Positions 25,499 through 34,032 of a stretch of DNA of 40,643 bases are shown here, one piece after another. Source of the DNA: Rhizobiales bacterium PAR1 (GTDB lineage Bacteria > Pseudomonadota > Alphaproteobacteria > Rhizobiales > Beijerinckiaceae); the NCBI GenBank assembly GCA_002256205.1, contig NKIW01000014.1, forward strand, positions 1-40,643, written 5' to 3'. The notes under the pieces are model-generated. The model was not told where the DNA came from and did not search any database. It saw nothing but the letters and a program-made list of their open reading frames with translations. A program made the position numbers and the translations under genes. Numbering within the stretch: position 1 is the stretch's first letter; each line of letters opens with the position of its first letter.

Positions 25499-25773
25499 CT
25501 GAGCGCGTCGTTGTGGAGCGGCGACGCTGTCAAAACGGGGCGAATATCCCTTGCGATCTTACACCTGGGATTTGGAGGGGGCATTCTATAGCGCTCGCAT
25601 GGCCCGTTGCGGATTTGCTCGCCGTATAGGCGCCCATTGGTTCCAGCCCTCAACGAGCTTGTGTTCCTTGCCCCTAGTTTTGCCGATGAGTGTCCAATCG
25701 GTCCCGCAAACACGACTGATTCGGCCGGTGTGTAGGTAGGGCAGAGCCATTCGCTGTGACGGAGGGCGATCTT
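25499..25773. other. Non-coding stretch between cargo and repABC region
   Basis: About 275 bases with no convincing gene. Minus-strand frames (for example one encoding HTGRISRVCGTDWTLIGKTRG) are open by chance or are unrecognised remnants; I cannot assign them. The parS-like site and the repA control region follow. Confidence 0.4.
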
Positions 25774-25789
25774 GTTGTCTGCGGACAAC
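25774..25789. promoter_or_regulatory. parS: parS-like partition site 1
   Basis: GTTGTCTGCGGACAAC, an inverted repeat with 6-base arms that fits the repABC parS pattern GTTNNCNGCNGNNAAC. It lies 152 bases upstream of the repA start. It should be bound by RepB. A near-identical site lies inside repB at 27187. Confidence 0.85.
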
Positions 25790-25870
25790 ATCTTGGATTC
25801 GTCGCTTCATGGTGTAAGAATTCGTTAACTCATAATCGCTTGCAAAAAATCGTGAATCAGGTCTCTTTCT

Positions 25871-25891
25871 CAGACGGAAATTTTCCGTCTG
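25871..25891. promoter_or_regulatory. Palindrome upstream of repA (operator candidate A)
   Basis: CAGACGGAAA-T-TTTCCGTCTG, perfect 10-base arms about one central base, 35 bases before the repA ATG. repABC operons are repressed by RepA (with RepB) at an operator in this position. This is the best candidate. Confidence 0.6.
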
Positions 25892-25906
25892 ACGGCATAT
25901 TGCCGT
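25892..25906. promoter_or_regulatory. Palindrome upstream of repA (operator candidate B)
   Basis: ACGGCA-TAT-TGCCGT, a second perfect inverted repeat directly abutting candidate A. Both share the ACGG/CCGT core, so they may form one compound operator, or the RNA hairpins may affect repA translation. Confidence 0.5.
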
Positions 25907-25925
25907 TTTGGGAGACACGAAGGCA

Positions 25926-27134
25926 ATGAATCGTCCTGATGTTGGTGGACCCAGAAGCCCGACATTGTCACGCATTGCCGGCCATGCCGGAGCGCTGTCT
26001 TCACAGTTGAGCTCCCTGAACGCGTCATTGTTTCCTCCTCTGGCGAAGAAGCGGTTGCGCTCGTTTTCATCCGGAGAAGTCGCCAAAATCGTGGGTGTCT
26101 CTGACGGCTATCTGCGCCAGTTATCCCTTGACGGGCTTGGTCCGTCGCCAACTATTCTGCACGGTGGTAGACGTTCGTACTCTCCCGAGCAGGTCCTGGA
26201 GTTGCGGCGGTATCTGGCGCAGGCGCGCCCTCGTGAAGCACTGGACTTTCTGCCGGTGCGCCGGGGGGACGACAAATTGCAGGTGATTGCGGTTGCCAAT
26301 TTCAAGGGTGGATCAGCAAAGACGACAACGGCTCTCTATTTGTCGCAGTTCCTCGCCCTCAAGGGGCACAGGGTGCTCGCGATCGACCTTGATCCACAGG
26401 CCTCGCTCTCCGCGATGTTCGGATACCAGCCCGAACTGGAAATTGGCGAGGGTGAAACCCTGTACGGAGCTCTGAGATACGATGACGAGCGCCGGCCCAT
26501 GTCGGAGGTTGTCCGGCCGACCTATTTTAACGGGATTTCCCTTGTTCCGGGCAATCTGGAACTGATGGAGTTCGAACACAACACGCCGCGCGCCATGATG
26601 GAAGGAAACCTTCGGGGTGGCGATATTTTCTTTCGGCGGGTTGATGCCTGCATCCGGCAAGTTGAGGATGATTTCGATGTCGTCGTGATCGATTGCCCTC
26701 CCCAACTGGGGTATCTCACGATGGGCGCGCTGAACGCAGCAACCTCTCTGCTCGTGACGATTCATCCTCAGATGGTGGATGTGGCCTCGATGTCCCAGTT
26801 CCTTCTGATGACCTCCGATCTGATGTCGGTCATTGAGGAGGCTGGCGGTTCGCTCAACTACGATTTCATCCGCTATGTTATTACGCGGCACGATCCGAAT
26901 GATGTTCCCGAAGCCCAGATTGTCGCCCTGCTGCGTAATCTTTTTCGAGACGATGTTCTCAGGGCTGCGGCTTGGAAGTCCACAGCGATCGCCAATGCCG
27001 GGCTGACCAAGCAGTCCCTTTATGAGTTGGAGAAAGGCCTAGTTGGGAAGGGCGCTTATGATCGCGCTCTGGAATCCGTCGACGCCGTGAATTCCGAGTT
27101 GCTGGGTCTGATCAGGGAGGTTTGGGGTCGATGA
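25926..27134 (+). CDS. repA: Plasmid partition ATPase and autorepressor RepA
   Basis: 402 residues from ATG 25926 (an upstream TTG is also in frame but less likely). It has an N-terminal DNA-binding region (helix-turn-helix around 47-70, SSGEVAKIVGVSDGYLRQL), then a ParA-type ATPase with deviant Walker A KGGSAKTTT (127-135), the LAIDLDPQASLS segment and the VVIDCPPQLG Walker B region. RepA moves plasmid copies with RepB-parS complexes and represses the repABC promoter. Its stop overlaps repB by ATGA. Confidence 0.96.
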   Translation: MNRPDVGGPRSPTLSRIAGHAGALSSQLSSLNASLFPPLAKKRLRSFSSGEVAKIVGVSDGYLRQLSLDGLGPSPTILHGGRRSYSPEQVLELRRYLAQARPREALDFLPVRRGDDKLQVIAVANFKGGSAKTTTALYLSQFLALKGHRVLAIDLDPQASLSAMFGYQPELEIGEGETLYGALRYDDERRPMSEVVRPTYFNGISLVPGNLELMEFEHNTPRAMMEGNLRGGDIFFRRVDACIRQVEDDFDVVVIDCPPQLGYLTMGALNAATSLLVTIHPQMVDVASMSQFLLMTSDLMSVIEEAGGSLNYDFIRYVITRHDPNDVPEAQIVALLRNLFRDDVLRAAAWKSTAIANAGLTKQSLYELEKGLVGKGAYDRALESVDAVNSELLGLIREVWGR

Positions 27135-28129
27135 ACAAGCGCACCGACAGAATTCGCTCTCTCTTTGCCCAGCAGCCTCCGGATATGTTGTCTGCTGACA
27201 ACAAGGCTTCCGAGATTGTCCGGGTCGCATCCGGCTCGGTAAAGGCCGTCAAGGATACCCTGTCTGGCATAGAGCGTGAGAATGAAGAGCTTCGGCAGCG
27301 GCTGGCGGGGCAGGCGGCCATCGTTGAGATTGATACGGTGCTGATTGTCCCTTCGCCGGTGGCCGACAGGTTCGTTTCGGATAAGGATGCATCGTACGAG
27401 ACCCTGAAGAATTCCATCCAGTCACACGGGCAAGAAGTCCCTGTGTTGCTCAGGCCGCATCCAACCGATGCGGGTCGCTTCCAGATTTCCTATGGCCATC
27501 GGCGCGTTCGCGCGGCGCGCGAGCTTGGTATTCCGGTCAAGGCGACGGTTCGTGATCTGAGTGATGACCAACTGGTTGTCGCCCAAGGGCTGGAAAATGC
27601 CGCACGGGAAGACCTCAGCTTTATTGAGCGGGCCCTGTTTGCGTTCCGGCTTGAAAATCAGGGGTTTAGCCGGAATGTCATCCAGGACGCGCTGGCCATT
27701 GATCGCGCAGAAGTGTCGAAGCTGATTTCTGTCGCCAGAGCCATCCCGGCAAGAATTGCTGAAGCCATCGGCAAGGCTCCACGTATCGGGCGTGGTCGGT
27801 GGCTGGAATTTGTAGAGGCGATCGGTAGCCCATCTGCACGGCAACGCGTGAACGAAATCATCGAGGAGAAGACGTTTCGCGTGCGCTCTTCCGATGATCG
27901 TTTTGCTCTGCTCCTTGCTGCAGTGCTTTCCCCGAAATCCGATGTGATGGTTTCGGCTCTCCCGATCAAGACCACAGACGGGCGCGTCATCGCTGCTTTC
28001 AAGGTGACGTCACGGGGAAGTGCGCTGCACTTTTCAGCCGATGCCCCGCCGGGATTCAGAGATTTCCTTGCAGAGCAACTACCTCAACTTTTCGACGCCT
28101 ACGCCGCTCTGGCCAAGGCCAAGACTTGA
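27131..28129 (+). CDS. repB: Plasmid partition protein RepB (ParB family)
   Basis: 332 residues from the ATG overlapping the repA stop. ParB/Srx-like domain with GHRRVRAARELG (CTP-binding box region), a helix-turn-helix (GFSRNVIQDALAIDRAEVSKLISVA) and a C-terminal dimerisation part. It binds parS. One parS-like site is embedded in its own codons 19-24, which encode MLSADN. Confidence 0.95.
   Translation: MNKRTDRIRSLFAQQPPDMLSADNKASEIVRVASGSVKAVKDTLSGIERENEELRQRLAGQAAIVEIDTVLIVPSPVADRFVSDKDASYETLKNSIQSHGQEVPVLLRPHPTDAGRFQISYGHRRVRAARELGIPVKATVRDLSDDQLVVAQGLENAAREDLSFIERALFAFRLENQGFSRNVIQDALAIDRAEVSKLISVARAIPARIAEAIGKAPRIGRGRWLEFVEAIGSPSARQRVNEIIEEKTFRVRSSDDRFALLLAAVLSPKSDVMVSALPIKTTDGRVIAAFKVTSRGSALHFSADAPPGFRDFLAEQLPQLFDAYAALAKAKT
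27187..27202. promoter_or_regulatory. parS: parS-like partition site 2, inside repB
   Basis: GTTGTCTGCTGACAAC, differing at one base from site 1 (25774) and fitting GTTNNCNGCNGNNAAC. It lies within the 5' end of repB. These two are the only sites I noticed by eye. Confidence 0.85.
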
Positions 28130-28189
28130 GCTTATCGGGGCGGCTCCGCCGCGCTGATCTGGACATCATCAACAGAAGGACAAGCTGAC

Positions 28190-28226
28190 AAAAGAAAAAG
28201 GCCCCCGACGTTTCCACCGGAAGCCC
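28190..28226 (-). terminator. Intrinsic terminator of the antisense RNA
   Basis: GGGCTTCCGG, eight-base loop, TCGGGGGCCT, then a T-rich tail on the minus strand. The stem is part of the antisense RNA, and its complement in the repC leader would form the matching hairpin. Confidence 0.8.
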
Positions 28227-28239
28227 TCTCTAAGTTCGC
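28190..28239 (-). ncRNA. Counter-transcribed antisense RNA (ctRNA/IncA type) between repB and repC
   Basis: repABC plasmids encode a small antisense RNA here that limits repC expression and sets incompatibility. On the minus strand a TTGACA -35 (28274-28269) with a weak GATTCT -10 (28251-28246, 17-base spacer) predicts a start near 28239. About 15 bases later begins a 10-pair stem (with G-U pairs), loop TGGAAACG, and TTTTCTTTTG ending near 28190. The predicted size of about 50 nucleotides matches the class. Confidence 0.8.
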
Positions 28240-28315
28240 ACCTTGAGAATCCCACTTCCGCGAATCGCTGTCAAGAGTCCCTGACGGGAAACTGCCATTT
28301 CGGCGGCCGGAATTC

Positions 28316-28337
28316 TTTTGCCTGATTGAGGGCAAAA
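28316..28337 (+). promoter_or_regulatory. repC leader hairpin occluding the ribosome-binding site
   Basis: TTTTGCC-TGATTGAG-GGCAAAA, a perfect 7-base stem ending at the base before the repC ATG (28338). The GAGGG ribosome-binding site lies at its loop and 3' arm. This fits translational control of repC, with antisense-RNA binding upstream deciding whether the hairpin forms. Confidence 0.7.
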
Positions 28338-29615
28338 ATGATGACACATGGATTAGCAACGACGCCCTTTGGGCGGCGAGCGCTTTCGCTTGGCCTGATT
28401 GCGACGCACCAGCAGGCACGGGCTGTGGCGCCGGAAAAGACCGTCCACAAGTGGAAGGTGTTTTCCGCGATCACCGAAGCGAAGGACAAGCTCGGCCTCC
28501 CGGACCGGGCGATCGCCATTCTTCAGGCGCTGCTTTCGTTCCACCAGGAAACGACGCTGACGGCAGGCGATCCGCTGGTGGTCTTCCCTTCGAACGAGAA
28601 GCTATGCCAGAGGGCGCATGGTATCGCCCCGGCGACGCTGCGGCGGCACCTTGCGATCCTTGTGGAGGCAGGGGTCATCCTGCGACGCGATAGCCCCAAC
28701 GGTAAGCGCTACGCCCGGCGCGGGGAGGGCGGGGCGGTGAGCCTCGCCTACGGGTTCGAGCTGACGCCGCTGGTGGCGCGCGCGGTGGAGTTCGAGGCGC
28801 TGGCCCAGGAGGTGCAGGCCGAGAAGCGGGCGATGCGCTTTGCTCGCGAACGCATCACACTCGCGCGGCGCGATATCACCAAGATGATCGCGCTCGGCCT
28901 CGAGGATGGTATTCCCGGCGATTGGGGCGGGCTTCACAACCAGTTTCTGACGGCTCTCGGCGGCATCCGCCGCTCATCGGGGCTTAGCGAGTTGGAAGCC
29001 GGGGCAGGGGATCTTGAGGCGCTGGCCGCCGCAATCCAGAACCATCTGGAACTCTTCGTCAATTCGTCAAAAACAAGCGCCAATGAGTCTCATTCTGAGC
29101 GCCACAAACAGATTTCAAAATCTGACCTTTACGAATCTGAACCTGCTTTCGAAAAAGACAGGGGTAAACTCGACCTGCTAGCAGTGGAGCTTACCGAGCT
29201 CGCCGCAAGAGTGCCGGCAGACTGCACCAGCATCGGTACACCCCTAGGCATGGTGCTGGAGGCTTGCCCGGATATCCTCGAATACGCGGGTGACAGCGAG
29301 GGGAGGGGACAGGCCACCGCCGGAGGCACGGAACCAGCGATCCGCAACTGGGCAGTATTCCTCAAGACCGCCTCCCTCGTTCGCGCCATGCTCGGGATTT
29401 CGCCGGGTGCCTGGCGCGATGCGGTCGAAACCATGGGCGAGGTCGATGCGGCGATTGTCGTCGCCGCGATCCTGCAAAAGGGCGATGAAGTGCGCTTCCC
29501 AGGAGGGTATTTGCGCGCCCTAACCGAGAAGAAGCGCGAAGGCCAGTTCTCTGTCGGGCCGATTCTGATGGCGCTGATCGGCACGAAGCTGAAGGCGATG
29601 CGGGGCGGGAGGTGA
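28338..29615 (+). CDS. repC: Plasmid replication initiator RepC
   Basis: 425 residues from ATG 28338. MMTHGLATTPFGRRALSLGLIA is the typical RepC start, followed by the winged-helix region (EKLCQRAHGIAPATLRRHLAILVEAGVILRRDSPNGKRYARR) that binds the origin, and a C-terminal domain ending GPILMALIGTKLKAMRGGR. In characterised repABC plasmids the origin lies inside repC. Translation is probably limited by the leader hairpin and antisense RNA just upstream. Confidence 0.95.
   Translation: MMTHGLATTPFGRRALSLGLIATHQQARAVAPEKTVHKWKVFSAITEAKDKLGLPDRAIAILQALLSFHQETTLTAGDPLVVFPSNEKLCQRAHGIAPATLRRHLAILVEAGVILRRDSPNGKRYARRGEGGAVSLAYGFELTPLVARAVEFEALAQEVQAEKRAMRFARERITLARRDITKMIALGLEDGIPGDWGGLHNQFLTALGGIRRSSGLSELEAGAGDLEALAAAIQNHLELFVNSSKTSANESHSERHKQISKSDLYESEPAFEKDRGKLDLLAVELTELAARVPADCTSIGTPLGMVLEACPDILEYAGDSEGRGQATAGGTEPAIRNWAVFLKTASLVRAMLGISPGAWRDAVETMGEVDAAIVVAAILQKGDEVRFPGGYLRALTEKKREGQFSVGPILMALIGTKLKAMRGGR
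29060..29165. other. oriV: A+T-rich segment inside repC, candidate replication origin
   Basis: This stretch of repC is clearly richer in A and T than the flanking coding sequence and encodes a variable, hydrophilic linker. In studied repABC plasmids the origin maps to such an A+T-rich region within repC. Exact limits cannot be seen. Confidence 0.45.
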
Positions 29616-29617
29616 GG

Positions 29618-30073
29618 CTAACGGGCAGAGCGCTCTTCTGGCGGTCCGAGCCGCTCCCCGCGCCTGAGCAGAATGCCCTGATGCCCGGCGATGCCAAGCT
29701 CAATGCTCTCGGCGATTCGTCGCGCCCGCTCGATGAAATGGTCGCGCGCGGTGGTCGAGCATACCTCGCGCGCCGTCTCCTCGAACAGCGCGAGCCAGCG
29801 ATCGAAATGCGCGGCATGGACGGGGAGGGGCAGGTGTCGCGCCATCGGGTTGCCGTGATAGCGCCCGGACATCAGTGCTACGGAGGACCAGAAGGCGCAC
29901 ATCTGTTGAAGATGCGGTGCCCAATCCCGGATTCTCGACTCGAACACCGGGCCAAGCAGGGTATCCTCGCTCACCTTGGCGTAGAAGGTATGGACGAGCC
30001 GTTCGATCATCGCGTCGTCGATTCCTGTTCGCTGACTTATCTCTGCGGCAATCTGTTCACGTCGTTCGGACAT
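29618..30073 (-). CDS. Group III truncated haemoglobin
   Basis: 151 residues. The motif run LVHTFYAKVSEDTLLGPVFESRI, DWAPHLQQMCAFWSSVAL, GRYHGNPMARHLPLP and HFDRWLALFEET is the signature of group III truncated haemoglobins; the haem-ligand histidine should be one of His73 or His80. Members of the group have been linked to nitric-oxide and oxygen chemistry. It is convergent with repC (two bases between stops). A dyad close to an NsrR half-site pattern lies 27 bases upstream, and an NsrR-like regulator is encoded on the same plasmid. Confidence 0.9.
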   Translation of the reverse strand: MSERREQIAAEISQRTGIDDAMIERLVHTFYAKVSEDTLLGPVFESRIRDWAPHLQQMCAFWSSVALMSGRYHGNPMARHLPLPVHAAHFDRWLALFEETAREVCSTTARDHFIERARRIAESIELGIAGHQGILLRRGERLGPPEERSAR

Positions 30074-30099
30074 CGGAATTCCTGCTTGGATTTAAACTG

Positions 30100-30112
30100 G
30101 TATCTAAAATAC
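30100..30112. promoter_or_regulatory. NsrR-like site upstream of the truncated haemoglobin
   Basis: GTATCTAAAATAC matches 11 of 13 positions of the core GYATTTTAAATRC that I recall for NsrR. It is the only strong symmetric element in this A+T-rich gap. A comparable core lies upstream of the plasmid's own NsrR-like gene. Confidence 0.45.
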
Positions 30113-30166
30113 TGATTTAAATCTTTGGCGCGGATCTGGCAATTGCTCGCTCTGCGGAACACCACC

Positions 30167-31138
30167 TTATGCGTCAGGGATCGACGCCAGGAGCGCCGCG
30201 ACATGGTCCGGTCCGACTGGCACAACGCCGGTGGGGTTCAGCGCTTTGATCGAGTAATACCCCGCCTTGATGTGGTCGAGATCGACTGTTTCCCGCATGC
30301 CCGGCAGAGCCAGCACGCGCTTGAGGTAGGCTGACAGACACGGATAATCAGCGATCTGCTTCCGGTTGGTCTTGAACAGGCCGTGATAGGCGACATCAAA
30401 GCGGATCAGTGTCACGAAGAGCCGGATATCCGCCTCGGTAAAGTGCGAACCGAAGAGATAATCACCGGGCAGCCGCGCTTCGAGGCGGTCGAGCATCGCA
30501 AAAACACCGGCCACTGCCTCGTCATAGGCGGCTTGCGAGGAGGCGAAGCCTGCCTTGTAGACGCCGTTGTTGAGAAGGTCGTAGACCTCGGCATTGAGGG
30601 TATCAATGTCTGCCGCGAGATCGGCGGAGTAAAGGTCCGGCGTGCCGGGCACGAGATCCGCAAAGGCGGTGTTGAACATCCGGAGAATATCAGCGCTCTC
30701 GTTCGAGACGATGGTATCTGTTCGGGTATCCCAGAGCACCGGCACTGTCGCGCGGCCGGTGAAATCAGCGTCGGCACGGGTGTATAGTTCGTGGAGGTGC
30801 CTCGCGGTGTGGAGCGGGTCAGCCTCGGTTCTGGCATAGCCGCCGAAGGTCCAGCCTTCGTCGCTCAGCACTGGGTTGACAATGGTCACGGGGATCAGCG
30901 CTTCAAGGCCCTTGAGCTTGCGGGCCATCAGCGTGCGCGAGGCCCAGGGGCAGATCAGCGCGACATAAAGCCTGTAACGTCCGGCTTCGGCTTTGAAACC
31001 GCCCTTACCGCTGGGGCCGGGGGCACCATCCGGCGTGATCCAGTGGCGGAAGGAGGAGGTTTGCCGCACGAAACGACCCTGCTCGTCCTTGGCCTGCACA
31101 GGCTGCCAATGGGCTGTCCATTTTCCGTTCACGAGCAT
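30167..31138 (-). CDS. Glutathionyl-hydroquinone reductase (Xi-class glutathione transferase)
   Basis: 323 residues from the ATG at 31138, seven bases after AAGGAA; the longer frame is spurious. CPWASR at 63-68 carries the catalytic cysteine of the Xi class (YqjG/PcpF type), which removes glutathione from glutathionyl-hydroquinones. The C-terminal all-helical domain with TEADIRLFVTLIRFD is also typical. It follows a DoxX gene by 56 bases, the same pairing as yqjF-yqjG in E. coli. Likely protects against quinones from aromatic breakdown. Confidence 0.9.
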   Translation of the reverse strand: MLVNGKWTAHWQPVQAKDEQGRFVRQTSSFRHWITPDGAPGPSGKGGFKAEAGRYRLYVALICPWASRTLMARKLKGLEALIPVTIVNPVLSDEGWTFGGYARTEADPLHTARHLHELYTRADADFTGRATVPVLWDTRTDTIVSNESADILRMFNTAFADLVPGTPDLYSADLAADIDTLNAEVYDLLNNGVYKAGFASSQAAYDEAVAGVFAMLDRLEARLPGDYLFGSHFTEADIRLFVTLIRFDVAYHGLFKTNRKQIADYPCLSAYLKRVLALPGMRETVDLDHIKAGYYSIKALNPTGVVPVGPDHVAALLASIPDA

Positions 31139-31194
31139 GGCCGGTTTCCTTGAAAAAGAGAGGCCGCGCCTGTGGCGGCATTGGGCGAAGTGGA

Positions 31195-31599
31195 TCAGGC
31201 GCGCTTGCGGGGCATCAGCGCATAGGCACCATCGCCGAGGGCGGCGAGCGCGGCCTGCACGAGCGCCCACATCACCGGGTACTCCCAACCGCCGTTCGGG
31301 TTGGACCAGTTGAAGCCGGCAGCACGATGGCCGAAGAAGGCCGCGCCAAGGAGAACCGGCACAAGCGCCGCCGAGACGAACTGCACCTGGATGCCGAGGA
31401 TCAGTGCCACGCCGCCGCCGATCTCGGCCAGCATGGTGAGATAGCCGAGTGCGCCGGGCAGACCGATCGATTCAAAATAACCGGCGGTTCCGGCCGGGGT
31501 GAACACGAGCAGCTTGATCAGCCCATGGACGAGAAACAGCGTACCGGTGGTGACGCGAAGTGCGAAAATGGCGAGAGGGGCGGTTTTGCTATCGAGCAT
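31195..31599 (-). CDS. DoxX-family membrane protein
   Basis: 134 residues, four membrane segments, with the family's LRVTTGTLFLVHGLIKLLVF and LAEIGGGVALILGI segments. It resembles YqjF and is upstream of the glutathionyl-hydroquinone reductase on the same strand. DoxX-type proteins have been linked to membrane quinone or redox processes, but the exact role is not established. Divergent from a LysR regulator. Confidence 0.88.
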   Translation of the reverse strand: MLDSKTAPLAIFALRVTTGTLFLVHGLIKLLVFTPAGTAGYFESIGLPGALGYLTMLAEIGGGVALILGIQVQFVSAALVPVLLGAAFFGHRAAGFNWSNPNGGWEYPVMWALVQAALAALGDGAYALMPRKRA

Positions 31600-31731
31600 G
31601 GGAAGTCTCCGTGGGGAGCGTCAGTAAGCGGGTTGGCGGCAGAGCTGACCTGATATGCACCTTGTCCCTTGCAGCAAAAATGGCGATGATGACGGAATAC
31701 TTTCGCCGATTTGTTCTGAATAGGATGTGCA

Positions 31732-32631
31732 ATGGATATCGTGGCGGGCATGCGGGTGTTCGTGGCAGCGGTCGAAACCGGATCGTTCTCCAGTGCAGCG
31801 ACCCGGCTCGGCCTCTCGCCCAAACTCACCTCGAAGTACATGGCTGCGCTGGAGGTCCGGCTCGGAACGCAGCTTCTGCTGCGCACGACGCGGCGGCTCG
31901 GACTGACGGTCGCGGGCGAACAGCTAATGCTTCAGGCGCCCGATTGGCTCGCCCAGCTCGACGAGATGACTGGCACGCTGCGAGAGGCGCGGAGCGGCCT
32001 TTCCGGCACGTTGCGGGTTTCCGCGCCGGTGACCTATGGCGAACTGCTCGTGCAACCCTTGCTGCGACAGTTCCGTTCTGCCCATCCCGATCTGGTGATT
32101 GATCTGCGCCTTTCGGATCGCTTTGTTGATCTCGCCGCTGAGGGTATCGATGTCGCGATCCGCATCGGAAAGCTCGATAGTTCAGCGCTGATCGCGCGCA
32201 AACTGCACCACACCGGCCTCGTGATGGTCGCCGCGCCGGCCTATCTCGCCGCGCGGGGCCGGCCGCAGCGCCTCGATGATCTGGCTCATCATATCTGCAT
32301 CCGCGATACCAGTATGCGCGGCGATGGCGCCTGGCCGCTGATCGATGCCGGAGGGCTGCGCCGCATTCCCGTGACTGGGCCGTTTCTCGTCAACAGCGCG
32401 CGGATGGCGCGGGATCTCGCGCTGGAAGGCGAGGGGATCGCGCTTTGTCCAGATTACCTCGTCGAGCGCGATCTTGCGGCCGGACGGCTGGAACGTATCC
32501 TCCCGGATACTTCAGGTCCGCTGCTCGATATCCACGCGGTCTATCTCGGGCAGCGGCGGCTCGCGCGCAGGACCCGCGCCTTCCTCGATTTCCTCGTCGA
32601 AGCCCTGCCGAAAAGCGTCATTGCCGCATAA
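31732..32631 (+). CDS. LysR-family regulator of the DoxX/hydroquinone-reductase pair
   Basis: 299 residues. N-terminal helix-turn-helix (VETGSFSSAATRLGLSPKLTSKYMAALEVRLG) and effector domain with LSGTLRVSAPVTYGELLVQPLLRQF, typical of the CrgA/YhjC-like LysR group. Divergent from the DoxX gene with 132 bases between, the usual LysR arrangement, so it probably controls that pair in response to quinones or electrophiles. I saw no clear T-N11-A box in the gap. Confidence 0.9.
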   Translation: MDIVAGMRVFVAAVETGSFSSAATRLGLSPKLTSKYMAALEVRLGTQLLLRTTRRLGLTVAGEQLMLQAPDWLAQLDEMTGTLREARSGLSGTLRVSAPVTYGELLVQPLLRQFRSAHPDLVIDLRLSDRFVDLAAEGIDVAIRIGKLDSSALIARKLHHTGLVMVAAPAYLAARGRPQRLDDLAHHICIRDTSMRGDGAWPLIDAGGLRRIPVTGPFLVNSARMARDLALEGEGIALCPDYLVERDLAAGRLERILPDTSGPLLDIHAVYLGQRRLARRTRAFLDFLVEALPKSVIAA

Positions 32632-32731
32632 AAAGCGCACGGGACGGGCGCCTACCGCCACCACCGCCGGGGCGGAAGACATCGATCAGGCTCGACACGA
32701 CACGAATTGCATCACCGGGTTTTGCCGCGGC

Positions 32732-33763
32732 TCACGCCATCATCTCGCGCACGAGCGGGATGACCTTTCGACCGTAGAGCTCGATGCAGCGCATCATCTT
32801 CTCGTGTGAGAGTGGACCGGCGCTGTATTTCATGTCAAAGCGCGCCGCGTCGAGCGCGGTTGCAGCAGCTGCAATCTTGCGCGCGACGGTTTCGGGCGAT
32901 CCGCAATAGAGTGAGCCCTGTTCGATCTCGCGCTCGAATTCGACGCGGGTCATAGGCGGCCAGCCGCGTTCGCTGCCGATGCGGTCGCGCATGCGCTTGT
33001 AGTCCGGCCAGAGCTCCTCGCGCGCCTGCTCATCGGTCGCAGCGACATAGCCGTGTGAATGAAAGCCTACCGGCAATTTCGGCTGACCGAACTGGTCGAG
33101 CGCGCGGTGGTAGAGATCGACATGCGGCACGAAGCGCTTCGGATCGCCGCCGATGATCGCGATCATCAGGGGCAGGCCGTATTTTGCTGCGCGAATGATC
33201 GATTCCGGCGTGCCACCAACGCCGATCCATGTTTTCAGGCGGCGGCCCTCGACGGGAGGAAAGACGCGCTGGTTGGTGAGCGGCGCGCGGGTTTCGCCGC
33301 GCCATGTCACTGGCTGCTGCTTCAGAAGTTCGACGAAGAGGTTCAGTTTCTCCTCGAAAAGCTGCTCGTAGTCTGCCAGTTTGAACCCGAAAAGCGGGAA
33401 GGATTCGGTAAAAGAGCCGCGCCCGACCATGATTTCCGCGCGCCCGTTCGAGAGCGCATCGAGCGTAGAGAAGCGCTGGAAGACGCGCACCGGATCATCT
33501 GAGCTGAGCACCGTGACGGCAGAGCCGAGCTGGATTCGCTGCGTGCGCCCGGCAATGGTTGCGAGCAACATGTCTGGCGCAGAAACCGCGAAATCATCGC
33601 GGTGATGCTCGCCGATGCCGATGAAATCGACGCCGACCGCATCGGCCAGCACCGCTTCCTCGACAACGTTGCGGATCACTTCCGCATAAGGCAGCGGCGT
33701 CCCCCCGGCGCTGGCGGTCACATCGCCAAAGGTATCGACTCCAAGTTCAAGAGGATGGATCAT
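32732..33763 (-). CDS. LLM-class (luciferase-like) flavin-dependent oxidoreductase
   Basis: 343 residues. LELGVDTFGD start, VDFIGIGEHHRDDFAVSAP active-site region, IQLGSAVTVLSSDDPVRVFQRFSTLDALSNGRAEIMVGRGSF and a C-terminal LPLMIAIIGGDPKRF: a typical bacterial luciferase-like monooxygenase using reduced flavin. The substrate is unknown. Aromatic neighbours (a probable 3-hydroxybenzoate hydroxylase and a quinone-handling pair) suggest detoxification or oxidation of an organic compound. Same strand as the MarR gene upstream, but 269 bases away. Confidence 0.88.
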   Translation of the reverse strand: MIHPLELGVDTFGDVTASAGGTPLPYAEVIRNVVEEAVLADAVGVDFIGIGEHHRDDFAVSAPDMLLATIAGRTQRIQLGSAVTVLSSDDPVRVFQRFSTLDALSNGRAEIMVGRGSFTESFPLFGFKLADYEQLFEEKLNLFVELLKQQPVTWRGETRAPLTNQRVFPPVEGRRLKTWIGVGGTPESIIRAAKYGLPLMIAIIGGDPKRFVPHVDLYHRALDQFGQPKLPVGFHSHGYVAATDEQAREELWPDYKRMRDRIGSERGWPPMTRVEFEREIEQGSLYCGSPETVARKIAAAATALDAARFDMKYSAGPLSHEKMMRCIELYGRKVIPLVREMMA

Positions 33764-33974
33764 GTCAGTGCCTCACGGGATCACGGGGCGCACAATGCGG
33801 GGCTTTTTGAAACGCTGCTTGTCTCAAGGGCGCGGCTTTTCCTAGCTCAAGTTTTTCGGCGCATGTTTTGTCGGGGTTTTGCTTTTTGTCTCGCGCACAT
33901 AAGCCCGTTGGCCTGGAGACTTGGGAGCGCCTCTGGCACTGTCGTTCCATAACTAACCTTATGCGAAAGATCTG

Positions 33975-34003
33975 TTCGGGCGCGGCATCTTTCAGCGCCC
34001 GAA
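33975..34003. terminator. Perfect GC-rich hairpin downstream of the MarR gene
   Basis: TTCGGGCGC, 11-base loop, GCGCCCGAA: nine perfect pairs about 30 bases past the MarR stop, in the 269-base gap between it and the LLM gene. No T run follows on either strand, so it is a terminator-like or mRNA-protecting structure only. Confidence 0.4.
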
Positions 34004-34032
34004 GAAGCCTGCCGGAGGTGCCTTGGTGTTCG

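Noticed and set aside
25586-26086. Minus-strand frame overlapping the repA start (contains CGTDWTLIGKTRG)
   Set aside because: Unrecognised, overlaps the repA control region and repA itself, and has no clear ribosome-binding site. Possibly a remnant, but not supportable.
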